64,000 nt of DNA, from contig NZ_PIQX01000002.1 of assembly GCF_003049085.1 (NCBI RefSeq), positions 186,001-250,000 on the forward strand, read 5' to 3'. The notes beneath the pieces are model-generated. The model had not been told where the DNA came from. It saw nothing but the letters and a program-made list of their open reading frames with translations, and did not search any database. Made by a program: the position numbers and the translations under genes. This document shows positions 15,887 through 28,154 of the stretch, in pieces. Origin of the DNA: Campylobacter concisus (GTDB lineage Bacteria; Campylobacterota; Campylobacteria; Campylobacterales; Campylobacteraceae). How positions within the stretch are numbered: position 1 is the first letter of the stretch; each line of letters begins with the position of its first letter.

Positions 15887-17026
15887 ATGAACGAAATTTT
15901 AAAAAGCATAAAAACCCCAGCCTACGTCTGCGAAGAGGCCAAAGTACGTAAAAATTTGGAGCTTTTAAAGTATGTAAAAGAGCAAAGCGGAGCTAAAATT
16001 TTAGTAGCGCTCAAAGGCTTTGCGTTTAGCGGAGTGATGGATATGGTGGGCTCATACCTTGATGGAGCTACTTGCAGTGGGCTTCATGAGGCTAAATTTG
16101 CGAGCGAATACGTAAAAGGCGAGATCCACACGTATAGCCCAGCATTTAAAGATGAGGACTTTGATGAAATTTTAAAAATTTCAAAGCACATCACGTTTAA
16201 CTCTTTTGCTCAGTGGCAAAAATTTAAAGGCATTGCTCTGCAAAATGGCATCATCTGCGGCCTGCGGGTCAATCCAGAGGTCTCACTAGCGCCAACTGAC
16301 AGCTACAACCCATGTGGTAAATTTAGCAGGCTTGGCATCACAAGGGCAAATTTTAAGCCAGAGCTTCTTGATGGCATCACGGGGCTTCATTTTCACGCGC
16401 TTTGCGAGGAGAGTGCGAGCAGCTTGCAGGTCGTGCTGGAGGCGTTTGAGGAGAAATTTGGCGAGTTTATACCAAAGATGAAGTGGATAAATATGGGCGG
16501 CGGCCACCACATCACGAGGGCTGATTATGACGTGGAGCTACTTATAAATATCATTAGACGCTTTCGCGAGAAATACGGCGTAGAGGTCTATCTGGAGCCA
16601 GGCGAGGCTGTAGGCTGGCAGACTGGCTTTTTGATAAGCAGCGTGCTTGACATCGTGCATAACGAGAAAGATATCGCCATCCTTGACACCTCAGCCGAGG
16701 CGCACATGCCAGATACCGTGCTCATGCCTTACCGCCCAGCCGTTAGAGGCGAGAGTAAAAATGGCAAATTTGCTTATAGATTTGGCGGTAATACTTGCCT
16801 AGCTGGCGATATAGTAGGGCTTGAAGCAGGCGATGCGGAATATAAATTTGATAGTGAGCTAAGAATCGGCGATCGCGTCATCTTTGAAGATCAAATCCAC
16901 TACACCATCGTGAAAAATACGACATTTAATGGCATAAAACTACCTGATTTAGTGCTTTTGAAAGAAAATGGCGAGGTTAAAATGATCCGCGAATTCGGAT
17001 ATGAAGAGTATAGACGCAGAAATTAA
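15887..17026 (+). CDS. nspC: Carboxynorspermidine/carboxyspermidine decarboxylase
   Basis: A 379-residue PLP-dependent decarboxylase of the alanine racemase-fold group. The PLP lysine is in VALKGFAF near residue 43; GLHFHALCEES and MGGGHHI shape the phosphate site; and GEAVGWQTGF and LDTSAEAHMPDTVLMPYRP are NspC signatures. It makes spermidine (or norspermidine) from the carboxy-intermediate produced by the dehydrogenase at 5161-6372. The gene stands alone, divergent from moaD, and has the normal AT-rich codon use of this genome, unlike its pathway partner. Length is standard. Confidence 0.92.
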   Translation: MNEILKSIKTPAYVCEEAKVRKNLELLKYVKEQSGAKILVALKGFAFSGVMDMVGSYLDGATCSGLHEAKFASEYVKGEIHTYSPAFKDEDFDEILKISKHITFNSFAQWQKFKGIALQNGIICGLRVNPEVSLAPTDSYNPCGKFSRLGITRANFKPELLDGITGLHFHALCEESASSLQVVLEAFEEKFGEFIPKMKWINMGGGHHITRADYDVELLINIIRRFREKYGVEVYLEPGEAVGWQTGFLISSVLDIVHNEKDIAILDTSAEAHMPDTVLMPYRPAVRGESKNGKFAYRFGGNTCLAGDIVGLEAGDAEYKFDSELRIGDRVIFEDQIHYTIVKNTTFNGIKLPDLVLLKENGEVKMIREFGYEEYRRRN

Positions 17027-17110
17027 TCACTAGTGTTTTGACTAGCTTTTGACTGCTAAATGCTAAAAGTTCGTTTTATTTATATCTAAAAATTTTTTAC
17101 AGATTAGTAT

Positions 17111-17701
17111 CTATAAAATTTTGGCAAATTTATCTATCTTTGAGCTTTTTTGCCTGTTGTATTCAGTCTCGTTTGCGATCTTTTGGGCTAGCTCCTTGCC
17201 AAAATGATCACTGATAAATCCAAGCGCCATATCCATGCCAGCAGCCACGCCTGAAGCTGTATAAAATTTACCTGCCCTCACCCATCTGGCGCGCTCTTGC
17301 CACTTTACAGCTTCGCCGCAACTTTTTACCCACTCAAGCGATCTTTTATTTGAGGTAGCCTTTAGTCCGTCAAGCACTCCTGTGCGAGCGATGAGCGCTG
17401 AGCCAGTGCATACACTTAGGCAAAATTTAGATGCCAAAACGCACTCTTTAAGTCTTGAGATAAACTCACTATCATTTACAAGCGCTCTTGTGCCTTGACC
17501 TCCAGGGAGTAACAAAACGCTCTCATTTGGCATCTTACTAAGCTTTTTGGTCTTTATAAAAAAGCCTTATTTGCTTCTTTTCATCCCGCCATCAAACGAA
17601 ACATAGCTTATCTTCATTTCAGGCACCCTTGCTAAAAACTCCACTGGCTCCATAAGATCAAGCGTCTCGTACTCATCAAATATAAGGCAAAGAAGATGCA
17701 T
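17111..17701 (-). pseudogene. DJ-1/PfpI-family gene interrupted by one in-frame stop
   Basis: The 3' part (17111-17533) encodes 140 residues with LLLPGGQGTR, the nucleophile elbow LSVCTGSALIA and SGVAAGMDMALGFI, a DJ-1/PfpI glutamine-amidotransferase-like domain. The missing N-terminal third is present upstream in the same frame: ATG at 17701 starts MHLLCLIFDEYETLDLMEPVEF...YVSFDGG followed by KRSK, then TAA at 17567-17569, then GFFIKTKKLSK and the rest without any frame change. Relatives have Gln at this point (SKQG), so a single C-to-T change (CAA to TAA) explains the break. The gene is therefore a recent pseudogene unless the stop is suppressed. The 3' fragment alone lacks the first strand-helix units of the fold. 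Confidence 0.8.
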
Positions 17702-17845
17702 AGCGCAGTCCTTTTTAACTAAATTTTGGCTTTATTTTAGCTAAATTTTCAGATCAAAAAACTCTAAAAGTTAACAAAGCTTAAATATTTTTTATAAAAT
17801 TTTTAGTAATCTTTTTTGCTAAGGTTTGCTTGTGATTAGCTCTGA

Positions 17846-17851
17846 TATAAT
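17846..17851 (+). promoter_or_regulatory. Probable -10 element for fdhC
   Basis: Perfect TATAAT within TCTGATATAATAGCG, an extended -10 form, about 85 bases before the fdhC start. The remaining 235-bp gap upstream is AT-rich with no other gene visible. Confidence 0.55.
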
Positions 17852-17936
17852 AGCGATCAAAATAGCGTAGCTATGCGATTTAACGTATTTAACCAATACT
17901 TAAATTGTTTAAGCTCAAACTCATAAAGGAATACTA

Positions 17937-18884
17937 ATGACGAGAATTCTTACTCTGCTTTTTACATTATTTGTAACAGCAATGGCAACTCAAGGACCAA
18001 CTGGCGTCAATCAATATAATAGTGCCATTTGGGCGGCTGAAAGGATAGAAAATATCAAGCCATACGAACAAGGTTTGGGGCCGATATTTACTTTTATCCA
18101 AGGTAATGATTATTTTGCAATAGCAGCACTTTCTATCATTTTGGCTGTTATTGGAGCATTTGCATTACACTTTTTAATCATTGGGCCAAAACATTTTAGC
18201 CATGATGGTAAAAAGGTATTTGCTTTTTCATTGATCATACGTATAGCTCATGGTTTGGCAGCGATCTCATGGATCATTTTAGTGCCAACTGGTATCATCA
18301 TTATGTGGGGTGCAGAGCTTGGCGGTGGAACATTTGTGCGTTTCTGTAGATACTTGCACGATACAGCAACTGTGATCTTTGCTGTTTCTGTGCTTCCTAT
18401 GTTATTTACCTGGACAAAGAGAATGCTTCCAGCAATTTATGATATCAGATGGATGATGATAGTTGGTGGCTATTTATCAAAGAAAAAGAGACCTGTTCCA
18501 GCTGGTAAATTTAATGCTGGTCAAAAAGCATGGTACTGGATCGCTATCCCTGGTGGTATTGTTATGATAATTACTGGCGCGATTATGTATTTTACGGACT
18601 TTAAAGAGCCAGCGGTTGCTTCTTGGTTTGGTCTTACACAAATTGATCTTCTAAGATATAGCGTAATTATCCATAATTGTCTTGGCATCGCATGTGCAGT
18701 ATTTTTCTTAGTTCATATTTATATGGCAGCTATTGCTATTCATGGCGCTATTTGGTCGATGATTACTGGATATAAAGAAGAAGAAGAAGTTTATGTTCTT
18801 CATCACTACTGGTATCAAGAGCTCGTTAGAGAAAATAAAATTCCAGTATCTGATTATGAAAAGTCTTATACAAATTTAAAATAA
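17937..18884 (+). CDS. fdhC: Formate dehydrogenase cytochrome b subunit (gamma)
   Basis: A 315-residue inner membrane subunit with an N-terminal signal-like helix and at least four further helices. Conserved His residues for haem b are visible in IRIAHGLAAISW, RYLHDTATVIF and IIHNCLGIACAVFFLVHIY. It takes electrons from the periplasmic FdhA-FdhB dimer and passes them to menaquinone. RBS AAAGGA lies upstream of ATG 17937. In C. jejuni the fdhABC genes are adjacent; here fdhC sits 30 kb from fdhA-fdhB and instead precedes yedF-selD, the selenium genes needed for FdhA. A hairpin terminator follows. Confidence 0.9.
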   Translation: MTRILTLLFTLFVTAMATQGPTGVNQYNSAIWAAERIENIKPYEQGLGPIFTFIQGNDYFAIAALSIILAVIGAFALHFLIIGPKHFSHDGKKVFAFSLIIRIAHGLAAISWIILVPTGIIIMWGAELGGGTFVRFCRYLHDTATVIFAVSVLPMLFTWTKRMLPAIYDIRWMMIVGGYLSKKKRPVPAGKFNAGQKAWYWIAIPGGIVMIITGAIMYFTDFKEPAVASWFGLTQIDLLRYSVIIHNCLGIACAVFFLVHIYMAAIAIHGAIWSMITGYKEEEEVYVLHHYWYQELVRENKIPVSDYEKSYTNLK

Positions 18885-18893
18885 TTAACTTTA

Positions 18894-18923
18894 CTTTGAT
18901 CTTGCTAGTAAGCGAGGTCAAAG
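18894..18923 (+). terminator. Terminator after fdhC
   Basis: A 13-bp stem with two G-T wobbles (CTTTGATCTTGCT against AGCGAGGTCAAAG) closes an AGTA tetraloop ten bases past the fdhC stop; TCTTTT follows shortly after. Confidence 0.75.
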
Positions 18924-18981
18924 CTCTCTTTTATCTCAAATTTATACATTAAAATTTTTAAAATAATTAATATTTTTTGGC

Positions 18982-18987
18982 TATAAT
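18982..18987 (+). promoter_or_regulatory. Probable -10 element for yedF-selD
   Basis: TATAAT in TTTTTTGGCTATAATCC, an excellent Campylobacter-type promoter with upstream T-tract. It is 48 bases from the yedF start. A small inverted repeat TTTCAAGGTTTGAAA lies in the leader at about 18997-19011. Confidence 0.6.
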
Positions 18988-19034
18988 CCAAACTAGTTTC
19001 AAGGTTTGAAATACTAATTGCAAAAGGAAAAATC

Positions 19035-19634
19035 ATGACAACAATTGATTGTAGAAATTTAGAGTGTCCAAAACCAGTCATAATGACAAAAAATGCACTT
19101 GATGGCTTAAGTGAAGGTGAAAGCTTAGAAATTTTGGTAAATGCACTAGCCCCAAAAGAAAATATTTCAAGATTTTTAAAAAATCAAAATATAAACTTTA
19201 GCCTCGAAAGCAATGGCAACGAAACTAAAATTTTAGCTACAAAAGGCAAAAATGCGCTTGAGCTTACAAATTTTGATGAGTTTGTCTGCGACATAACACC
19301 AAAAAATAATAAAGTACTCTATCTAAATGAAGAGCGTGCAGGTAGCGGCGAAGTAGGAATAAATTTATTATCAAAATTCCTGGGAGCTTTTCTTCAAGTT
19401 GAGAAAAAGCCAAAGATAATAATCTGCGTAAATAACGCTGTAAAGATGACTACAAATCGCTCACATCCAAGCTTTAAGCCGCTTAAAGATCTTGAAGCTG
19501 CTGGTGTTAAAATTTTAAGCTGCGGAAGCTGCTTGGAGGCTTATAAGCTAGTAAGTGATCTTGCGATTGGCGAAATTTCAAATGCTTATGAGATCATCGA
19601 TATACTCTCAACTCACGAGCAAATCAAATTATGA
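19035..19634 (+). CDS. yedF: Selenium metabolism protein YedF (FdhU-like)
   Basis: A 199-residue two-domain protein. Residues 1-75 are a SirA/TusA-like domain with DCRNLECPKPVIMTK, whose Cys-Pro motif is the conserved thiol site. The C-terminal part is a DsrE-like domain with IIICVNNAVKM and the Cys-rich stretch VKILSCGSCLEAY. YedF proteins with this layout occur beside selD and yedE and are thought to help supply selenium; in C. jejuni the homologous gene affects formate dehydrogenase activity. The stop codon overlaps the selD start (ATGA), so the two are coupled. RBS AAAGGA is upstream. Confidence 0.88.
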   Translation: MTTIDCRNLECPKPVIMTKNALDGLSEGESLEILVNALAPKENISRFLKNQNINFSLESNGNETKILATKGKNALELTNFDEFVCDITPKNNKVLYLNEERAGSGEVGINLLSKFLGAFLQVEKKPKIIICVNNAVKMTTNRSHPSFKPLKDLEAAGVKILSCGSCLEAYKLVSDLAIGEISNAYEIIDILSTHEQIKL

Positions 19635-20653
19635 TCTACCACGACAAAAAGCTTACGCAGTTCGTTAGAGCCGCTGGTTGAGCTGCTAAGCTTGACCCGT
19701 CGGGTCTAAACAAAACGATTAGTAGTTTAAATTTATCTCATCCAAATCTGCTCTCAAGCACCAATTCTAACGAGGATGCGAGTGTCTTTAAAATTTCAAG
19801 TGATCTTGCACTTGTTCAAACGCTTGACTTTATAACGCCTGTAGTAAATGATCCTTTTATTTACGGTCAAATCGCTGCTGCAAATAGCTTAAGTGACGTC
19901 TTTGCAATGGGTGGTGAGGTGATAAATGCTCTAAACATCGTAGGCTTTGATAGTTGTAACTTGGCACCTGAAATTTTAGGTGAAATTTTGCAAGGCGGAG
20001 CCGATAAAGTAAAAGAGTGTGGTGGCATTATTGTTGGCGGGCATACGATTGAGACACAGCAGATGTATTATGGGCTTAGCGTTACTGGAAGGGTACATCC
20101 TGATAAATTTTGGGCAAATAATACAGCCATAAATGGCAATGTTTTGATACTTACAAAGCCCCTTGGAAGCGGCATTTTAAGCACAGCAATAAAGGCTGAT
20201 TTATTAAGCATGGAGCAGATAAAAGAGGCTGCAACTATCATGGCACAGCTAAATTTTTATGCATTAAAAGCACTTGATGGCATCAAAGTCTACGGCGCTA
20301 CTGATGTGACCGGATTTGGCTTTTTGGGACATTTAAGTGAAATGCTAAATGAAAAGATCAGTTTTGAAATTTATGAAAAAAACGTGCCAATCATTGCAAG
20401 CGCAAAGGAATTTGCAGATATGGGCATTATTCCAGAAGGAAGCTATAAAAACCGCGAATTTGCAAAGCATTTTATAGACAAAGAAGCTGACATTTTACTA
20501 TTTGACGCGCAAACTTCTGGTGGACTTTTGCTTGCAGTTGGTGAAAAGGATGCGATGCTCGCAGTAAAACGCTTAAAAGAAGTAGGTTATGAAAGCTCGG
20601 CTATCGTTGGCTCTGCGGTGTCAAAGAGCGAGTTTGGTATATTTTTAAGATAA
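19631..20653 (+). CDS. selD: Selenide, water dikinase SelD, itself a selenoprotein
   Basis: A 340-residue enzyme that makes selenophosphate from selenide and ATP, the Se donor for tRNA-Sec charging. Reading from ATG 19631 gives MIYHDKKLTQFVRAAG, then an in-frame TGA at 19679-19681, then AAKLDPSGLN and an uninterrupted SelD through VTGFGFLGHL and TSGGLLLAVG. SelD has Cys or Sec exactly at this position (residue 17) in the AAG(C/U)AAK motif, so the TGA encodes selenocysteine. A hairpin follows at the right distance. A simple ORF call would start at 19907 and lose the catalytic N-terminus. The start overlaps the yedF stop by four bases. Confidence 0.93.
19682..19709 (+). promoter_or_regulatory. 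Candidate SECIS hairpin in selD
   Basis: GACCC at 19694-19698 pairs with GGGTC at 19702-19706 around a GTC loop, with weaker pairs outside. The apex is about 19 bases after the selenocysteine TGA, within the range for bacterial SECIS elements recognised by SelB. The loop is short, so the exact structure needs modelling. Confidence 0.6.
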
Positions 20654-20715
20654 ATTTTTAAAAATAGCATGCTATCCATTGCGTTAGTGAAATCTTTTAA
20701 TTTACTTAACCATTC

Positions 20716-20721
20716 TATAAT
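20716..20721 (+). promoter_or_regulatory. Probable -10 element for nitroreductase gene
   Basis: TATAAT in ACCATTCTATAATTTC, 25 bases before the start codon of the next gene. Confidence 0.5.
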
Positions 20722-20742
20722 TTCAAAAACTATAAAGGAGAG

Positions 20743-21375
20743 ATGATGAATTATCTTGAAATTTTAAAATTTCGTCATGCTTGCAAGGTTTTTGACGAAA
20801 GCAAAAAAATCGGTGCTGGAGAGTTTGATTTTATACTAGAGGCTGGCAGGTTAAGCCCTAGTTCAACTGGCCTTGAGCAGTGGGATATCTTAGTCGTTCA
20901 AAATAAAGAGCTTAGAGAAAAAATAAAAGCTCTTTCATGGAATCAAGCGCAAATCACATCTTGCTCGCATTTAGTTGTCGTTTTAGCTAAGATCAAAGAG
21001 GTAAAATTTGGAAGCGCATATGTTAATAAAATGATCGCTAGAAATACCAATAAAAACCCTGAAGCCATTGCTGCAAGGCAAAAATTTTATCATGACTTTT
21101 TGCTTGCAAATTTTAAAAATGATGATGAGCTAACATTTCAGTGGTCACATGAGCAATGCATGATAATTGCCACAAATATGATGAATGCAGCTGCAAGTTT
21201 GGGCATTGATAGTTGCCCAATAGAAGGCTTTGACAGACACGCTTTAAATGAACTTTTGGGGCTTGATGAGAGCCTTCAAAGAGTGTCCATCATGGTGCCA
21301 TTTGGCTACCGCCTAAATCCACAACCAAAAAAACTTCGCAGAGAAATTTCTGATATCGTTACTTGGATCTATTAA
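20743..21375 (+). CDS. NAD(P)H-dependent nitroreductase-family oxidoreductase
   Basis: A 210-residue FMN-binding protein of the nitroreductase fold. LEILKFRHACKVFDESKKI near the N-terminus carries the FMN phosphate-binding Arg; EAGRLSPSSTGLEQWDILVV is the typical second block; AAASLGIDSCPIEGFD and VSIMVPFGYRL complete the site. Such enzymes reduce nitro or quinone compounds with NAD(P)H; in Campylobacter relatives contribute to metronidazole or nitrofurantoin activation. The start is the second of two in-frame ATGs after AAAGGAG (20743 or 20746). It is transcribed alone, followed by a strong hairpin. Confidence 0.87.
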   Translation: MMNYLEILKFRHACKVFDESKKIGAGEFDFILEAGRLSPSSTGLEQWDILVVQNKELREKIKALSWNQAQITSCSHLVVVLAKIKEVKFGSAYVNKMIARNTNKNPEAIAARQKFYHDFLLANFKNDDELTFQWSHEQCMIIATNMMNAAASLGIDSCPIEGFDRHALNELLGLDESLQRVSIMVPFGYRLNPQPKKLRREISDIVTWIY

Positions 21376-21380
21376 GATAT

Positions 21381-21417
21381 TTGAGCCAAATTTTAAATAA
21401 ATTTTTGGCTCAATTTT
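21381..21417 (+). terminator. Terminator after nitroreductase gene
   Basis: TTGAGCCAAA at 21381-21390 pairs perfectly with TTTGGCTCAA at 21404-21413 around a 13-base AT loop, and TTTT follows. It lies six bases past the stop codon. Confidence 0.75.
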
Positions 21418-21521
21418 AAATAAATCAATAAATTCTAAATAAATACTTACCTTTATAAACCCAAATCAAGTAAAAATGGGATAAAATCAGAGCCAAAACC
21501 TAAACTAACGAGGTGTCTATC

Positions 21522-24500
21522 GTGCTTGAGAAACAAAAAACCAGCCTTCAAATAGTAAAAATGTTTTATACAAAGGCTATTTTACTTTTACTCTCATTTA
21601 TATTTTTAGCATTATTTGTAGTTTGTGCCGGTACGAACGATATAAAGTATGATCTTAGCTCAACTAATTCAAATATAAAATCATCAATCTCAAATAGCTT
21701 TTTTATAATAAAAAACGATCTATTTTTAAAGTCAAAAATGGTTGAAGCAGGTCTTAGCGATATGCTATTTGATAAAAATTCAACAAAAAACGATCTTTAT
21801 ATAGCTTTTTATGTTTTTGATAAAAATAGAAATTTACTCTATTCAAAGAGATTTTTAGGTGCTGATGACATAGCCGAAAATGATCTATCTCAGCTTAGTT
21901 TAAACGAGACAGATGCTGGAAAATTTACAGTATCGGATCGAGTTTATAAAAACAGTCGTTTTAGAGACATTTATGCATCTTATGGACTAAAAAATGGAGG
22001 CAGCATTTTAGTTCAAATTGATATAAAATTTTTGCAAAACTACACTAATGTAGATTACGATGATAAAAGTAAAACTTATGCTTATCTGGTAGATAAATAT
22101 GGAAATTTATCAAGAGATGAGTTTTATAAAAAATTTGATGAATCGATGTTTTTGCCTTATGTGAGTCTTGGCGATGAGTTTAAAGAGGATAAAATAATAT
22201 TTTCTTTAAGCCATATGGGCTTTTATCTCATAAGCTATATGCCAGAGTATAAAATTTTTGTTATTACCGCTTCAACGAAACATTTTCATATCTTTATGCA
22301 GTTTGTGTTATTTTGGCTATCGATCTTTTGTTTTATATCTTCCATATTTTTATGGGTTAGAGATGTAAAATTTGTAAAAAATAGAATAATGCCAGCTTTA
22401 AAAGAGGTAAGAGATACTTTAGATGGCGATGAATGCGAGATAAGACGAAGCCTTAATGTAACAGAATTTGAAGATATAAAAAATGGAATAAACAAGCTAA
22501 AGATAGAAACCAAAAAAGCAACTGATGGGCTAGAAGAATACAAAAGTAGATTTGGTTATATTTTTGAGCAAAGCTTTTTGAAAATAGTAGTTTATGATGC
22601 TTATAGTGGCGATATTATTGATGCTAGCAATGCATTTTTATCTTCTGTTGGTTACACAAAAGATGAGATTATAGAGCTAAATTTAAATGATTTAATAGAT
22701 GGCGATTTTGCATTGTTTATGCAAATGAAACAAGACGCTCAAAATAGTGATATGAGCTTTAAAATCGAGCTAAAAACAAAAGATGGCGGCACTAAAGAGG
22801 GATTTTTACAAGAGTCGCAGATCGAGCTAAGGGATTCTAGGCTAAATTTTATGCTTATACATGAGCTTGACGATGGAAAATTTACGAAAAAGGATAACGA
22901 AGCAATAAATGATTATTCGTTTTTATCGCCAAATGTAATAGCAGAAGCATTAAGCAGCGATCCATTTTCTATCGTAAGAAGTACGCAAAATATCGATAGT
23001 GTCTTTAAAGTCGCACAAGATAAGAAGCTTATAAATTTAAAAGATCTAATAAGCCCTGAAAGTTTAGATGAGTTTGCTGTAAATGTTTCTAATGAATCTA
23101 AAAAATTCTTTGAAAAAGGTAGCAAAAATAGCGAGATAAATCTCGTAGCCAATATGCAAACAAATGAAAACAACAAAACGCCATTTAAGATAAAAGTAAA
23201 ATTTATAGATAATGGTGCTGACAAAGAGCAAAAAATCATCTACTTTTTTAATGACCTAAGCGATATAGCAAAGTTGCAAGAAAAATATGATGCTGAATTA
23301 AAATATTTTCAAAGCATACTTTGGGCAAGCCAAGCGCTTGTTTTTTCATGGGATAAAAAAAGCGACACCCTTTATATCCCAAATGCTATCGCCAAGTCGC
23401 TCGGATATGCATTAAATGGAGATATGAGTATAAATTTTGAACGCGCAAAAACTATATTTGTAGATGAATTTGTAAGCTTTAAGGACTTTTTTGACCTTAT
23501 AAAAAAAGGTGAAGTATATGATGGCGAAGTGCGTTTTTATAGGGCTGATAAAGAGATTATTTATGTAAGGATTAGAGCAAAAGCAATAGCTTTTTATGAT
23601 GGTGAAGTAAGCGTTATAAAGGGCACAATGCAAGATCTTAGTGTGCAAAATAGCTTTTTTTCTTATCAAGACCTTTTAGCAAAAATTTTCTCATACGCAA
23701 AAGAGCAAATTATTATGCTTGATGATGAGTTTAGGATCTTAGATGCTAATGACGCTTTTTTCGATACGCTTGACATTTCTAAAGATAAAAATTTTATAGA
23801 GAAAATTTACTCAAAAGATATAATTAATTTTAAAAACGGACTAAAAGATATTAAAGATGAAATTTTAAATTCACTTAAAATAACTGGCTTTTGGCAAGGT
23901 CTTATTCATGATGTTCGAAGCAAAAATAGACTCGAAGTCATAAGCATAAGCAAGCTTTTAAACGCGTTTGGCGATCAAGAGGGATATATATTACTAGCTT
24001 CAAGCGCAAATGATGATTGCTACAATAAAGAGTATCTCGAATTTATCGCGTATCACGATACTCTGACTGGACTGCCAAATAGATTTTTGCTTTTTAATAA
24101 GCTAGAAAATCTACTAAAACAAGCGAAAAAAAGCTTAAAAATAGCAGCTTTTTATGTTGATTTTGATAATTTTAAATCGATAAATGACGGATATGGACAT
24201 CAAGTAGGTGATAAAATCCTAATAGAAATTTCAAAAAAAATAGATGAAATTTTTCCAAAACAAGGAATATTTGCGAGAATAGGCGGGGACGAGTTTATAG
24301 GTGCTATGCCTTATGAAAATTTGGGAGAAATTTACGAAACTGCTGAAAACATCTTAAGAGTGGGCCAGAGTAAAATTTCTATTGATGATGATGAGAAAAA
24401 ACTTAGCGTAAGTATTGGTATTAGTTTAAGCGGCGATGCACTTAGTGTTGATGATCTAATTGAAAGAGCTGATTGGGCTATGTATCAAGCAAAGCTTAAT

Positions 24501-25615
24501 GGAAAAAATAAGTATTATGTATTTAATTCGAAAAAAGATACGTACTTTAAAAATGAATATAGAGATGACTCAAAGATCATTGAAGCTATCGATGCTGGCG
24601 AGATGTTCTTGCTATATCAGCCTGAGATTGATATAAAAAGTGGGGAAGTTAGCAGCTTTGAGGCATTTATTAGATGGAAAAATGGCGATAAGATATTAAG
24701 GCCATCAGACTTCTTGCCACTTGCAAAAGGCTCAAAAGCAGTTGTTGCTATTGCATTATTTACACTAAAAGATGCTTTAAAAGCTAGGGCTGTATGGCTA
24801 AAAGAGGGAATAAATGCAAAAGTTAGAGTAAATTTATGCATTAAAAAGCTAATGACTTCTGAGTTTTTTGAGAAATTTAAAAAGCTTTTAGAAGATGAGC
24901 AACTAGACGCTAATGGGTTAATCATAGACATCGTTGACTCTGCAAGTGGCGTAAATTTAGATGATGTTGTTAGATATATTGATGCTTATAAGGAGCTAGG
25001 CGTTAGCTTTTCGCTTGATGATTTTGCGTCTTATTCAGGCTCAGTAGAAGCTTTAGGCATGTTAAAAACAAATAGATTTAATATAGATAAGAGATTTTGC
25101 AAACAAATTTTTGATTCAGTAGAAGCGCTAAAGACCATACGCATGATAAAGTATGTATCAGATACATTTAATTTTGATGTCATGATAAAAAATTTAGAAG
25201 ATAAAAGCATGCTTGAAATTTTTGTTGGATTTGGCTTTAGTAGATTTCAAGGACGGCTTTTTGCACCAGAGCTTAGCCTGGATGATGTACTCAAATTCAA
25301 ATTCACTCTATCATCTCCACTAAATGTAAGAAATTTTCAAGATGATGAGAACTACAATATGCTTTGCAAAATAGTAGGTGCAAAAGAGCTTATGATTCGT
25401 TTGATAAATTTACTTAAATGCGATGAAAAAATAAGCGAAAAATTAAAAGGCGAAATAGCAAATCAAGTAGATGATATCAGAACAATAAATGAAAAATTAG
25501 CTGAAATTTTAGATACGATCCTTGTAAAAATAGACAAAGAGAACGTAATAAATTTAGCTAATGAGGCAATTTTGTTATGCGATGATGATCTAAATTTGAG
25601 TGGAGCGAATAAATA

Positions 25616-25616
<1 letters not shown>
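21522..25616 (+). CDS. Large membrane PAS-GGDEF-EAL signalling protein with degenerate EAL domain
   Basis: About 1364 residues. A first membrane helix near residues 17-40 and a second near 253-275 enclose an extracytoplasmic sensor region; several PAS-like segments follow (e.g. FLSSVGYTKDEIIELNLNDL, and one around residues 610-700). The GGDEF domain (YHDTLTGLPNRF, then IGGDEFIG at about 920) looks catalytically intact, so c-di-GMP synthesis or GTP sensing is plausible. The EAL-like domain has lost key residues: EAFIRW for EALLRW, DDFASYSGS for DDFGTGYSS, FNIDKRF where the catalytic Lys is expected, and IKNLE in place of AEGVE. I use GTG 21522, nine bases after ACGAGG; GTG 21513 would leave no spacing. 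hisZ overlaps its stop. Confidence 0.85.

Positions 25617-28153
<2,537 letters not shown>

Positions 28154-28154
<1 letters not shown>

Noticed and set aside
17567-17569. Selenocysteine or recoding in the DJ-1/PfpI gene
   Set aside because: The codon is TAA, not TGA, and the expected residue is Gln; a nonsense mutation is simpler.
18997-19011. Inverted repeat TTTCAAGGTTTGAAA as an operator for yedF-selD
   Set aside because: The arms are short and AT-rich, of the kind expected by chance in this genome; noted only in the promoter entry.
19907-20653. A 248-residue SelD starting at ATG 19907
   Set aside because: It lacks the catalytic N-terminus; the frame extends upstream through a TGA at the known Cys/Sec position to ATG 19631.
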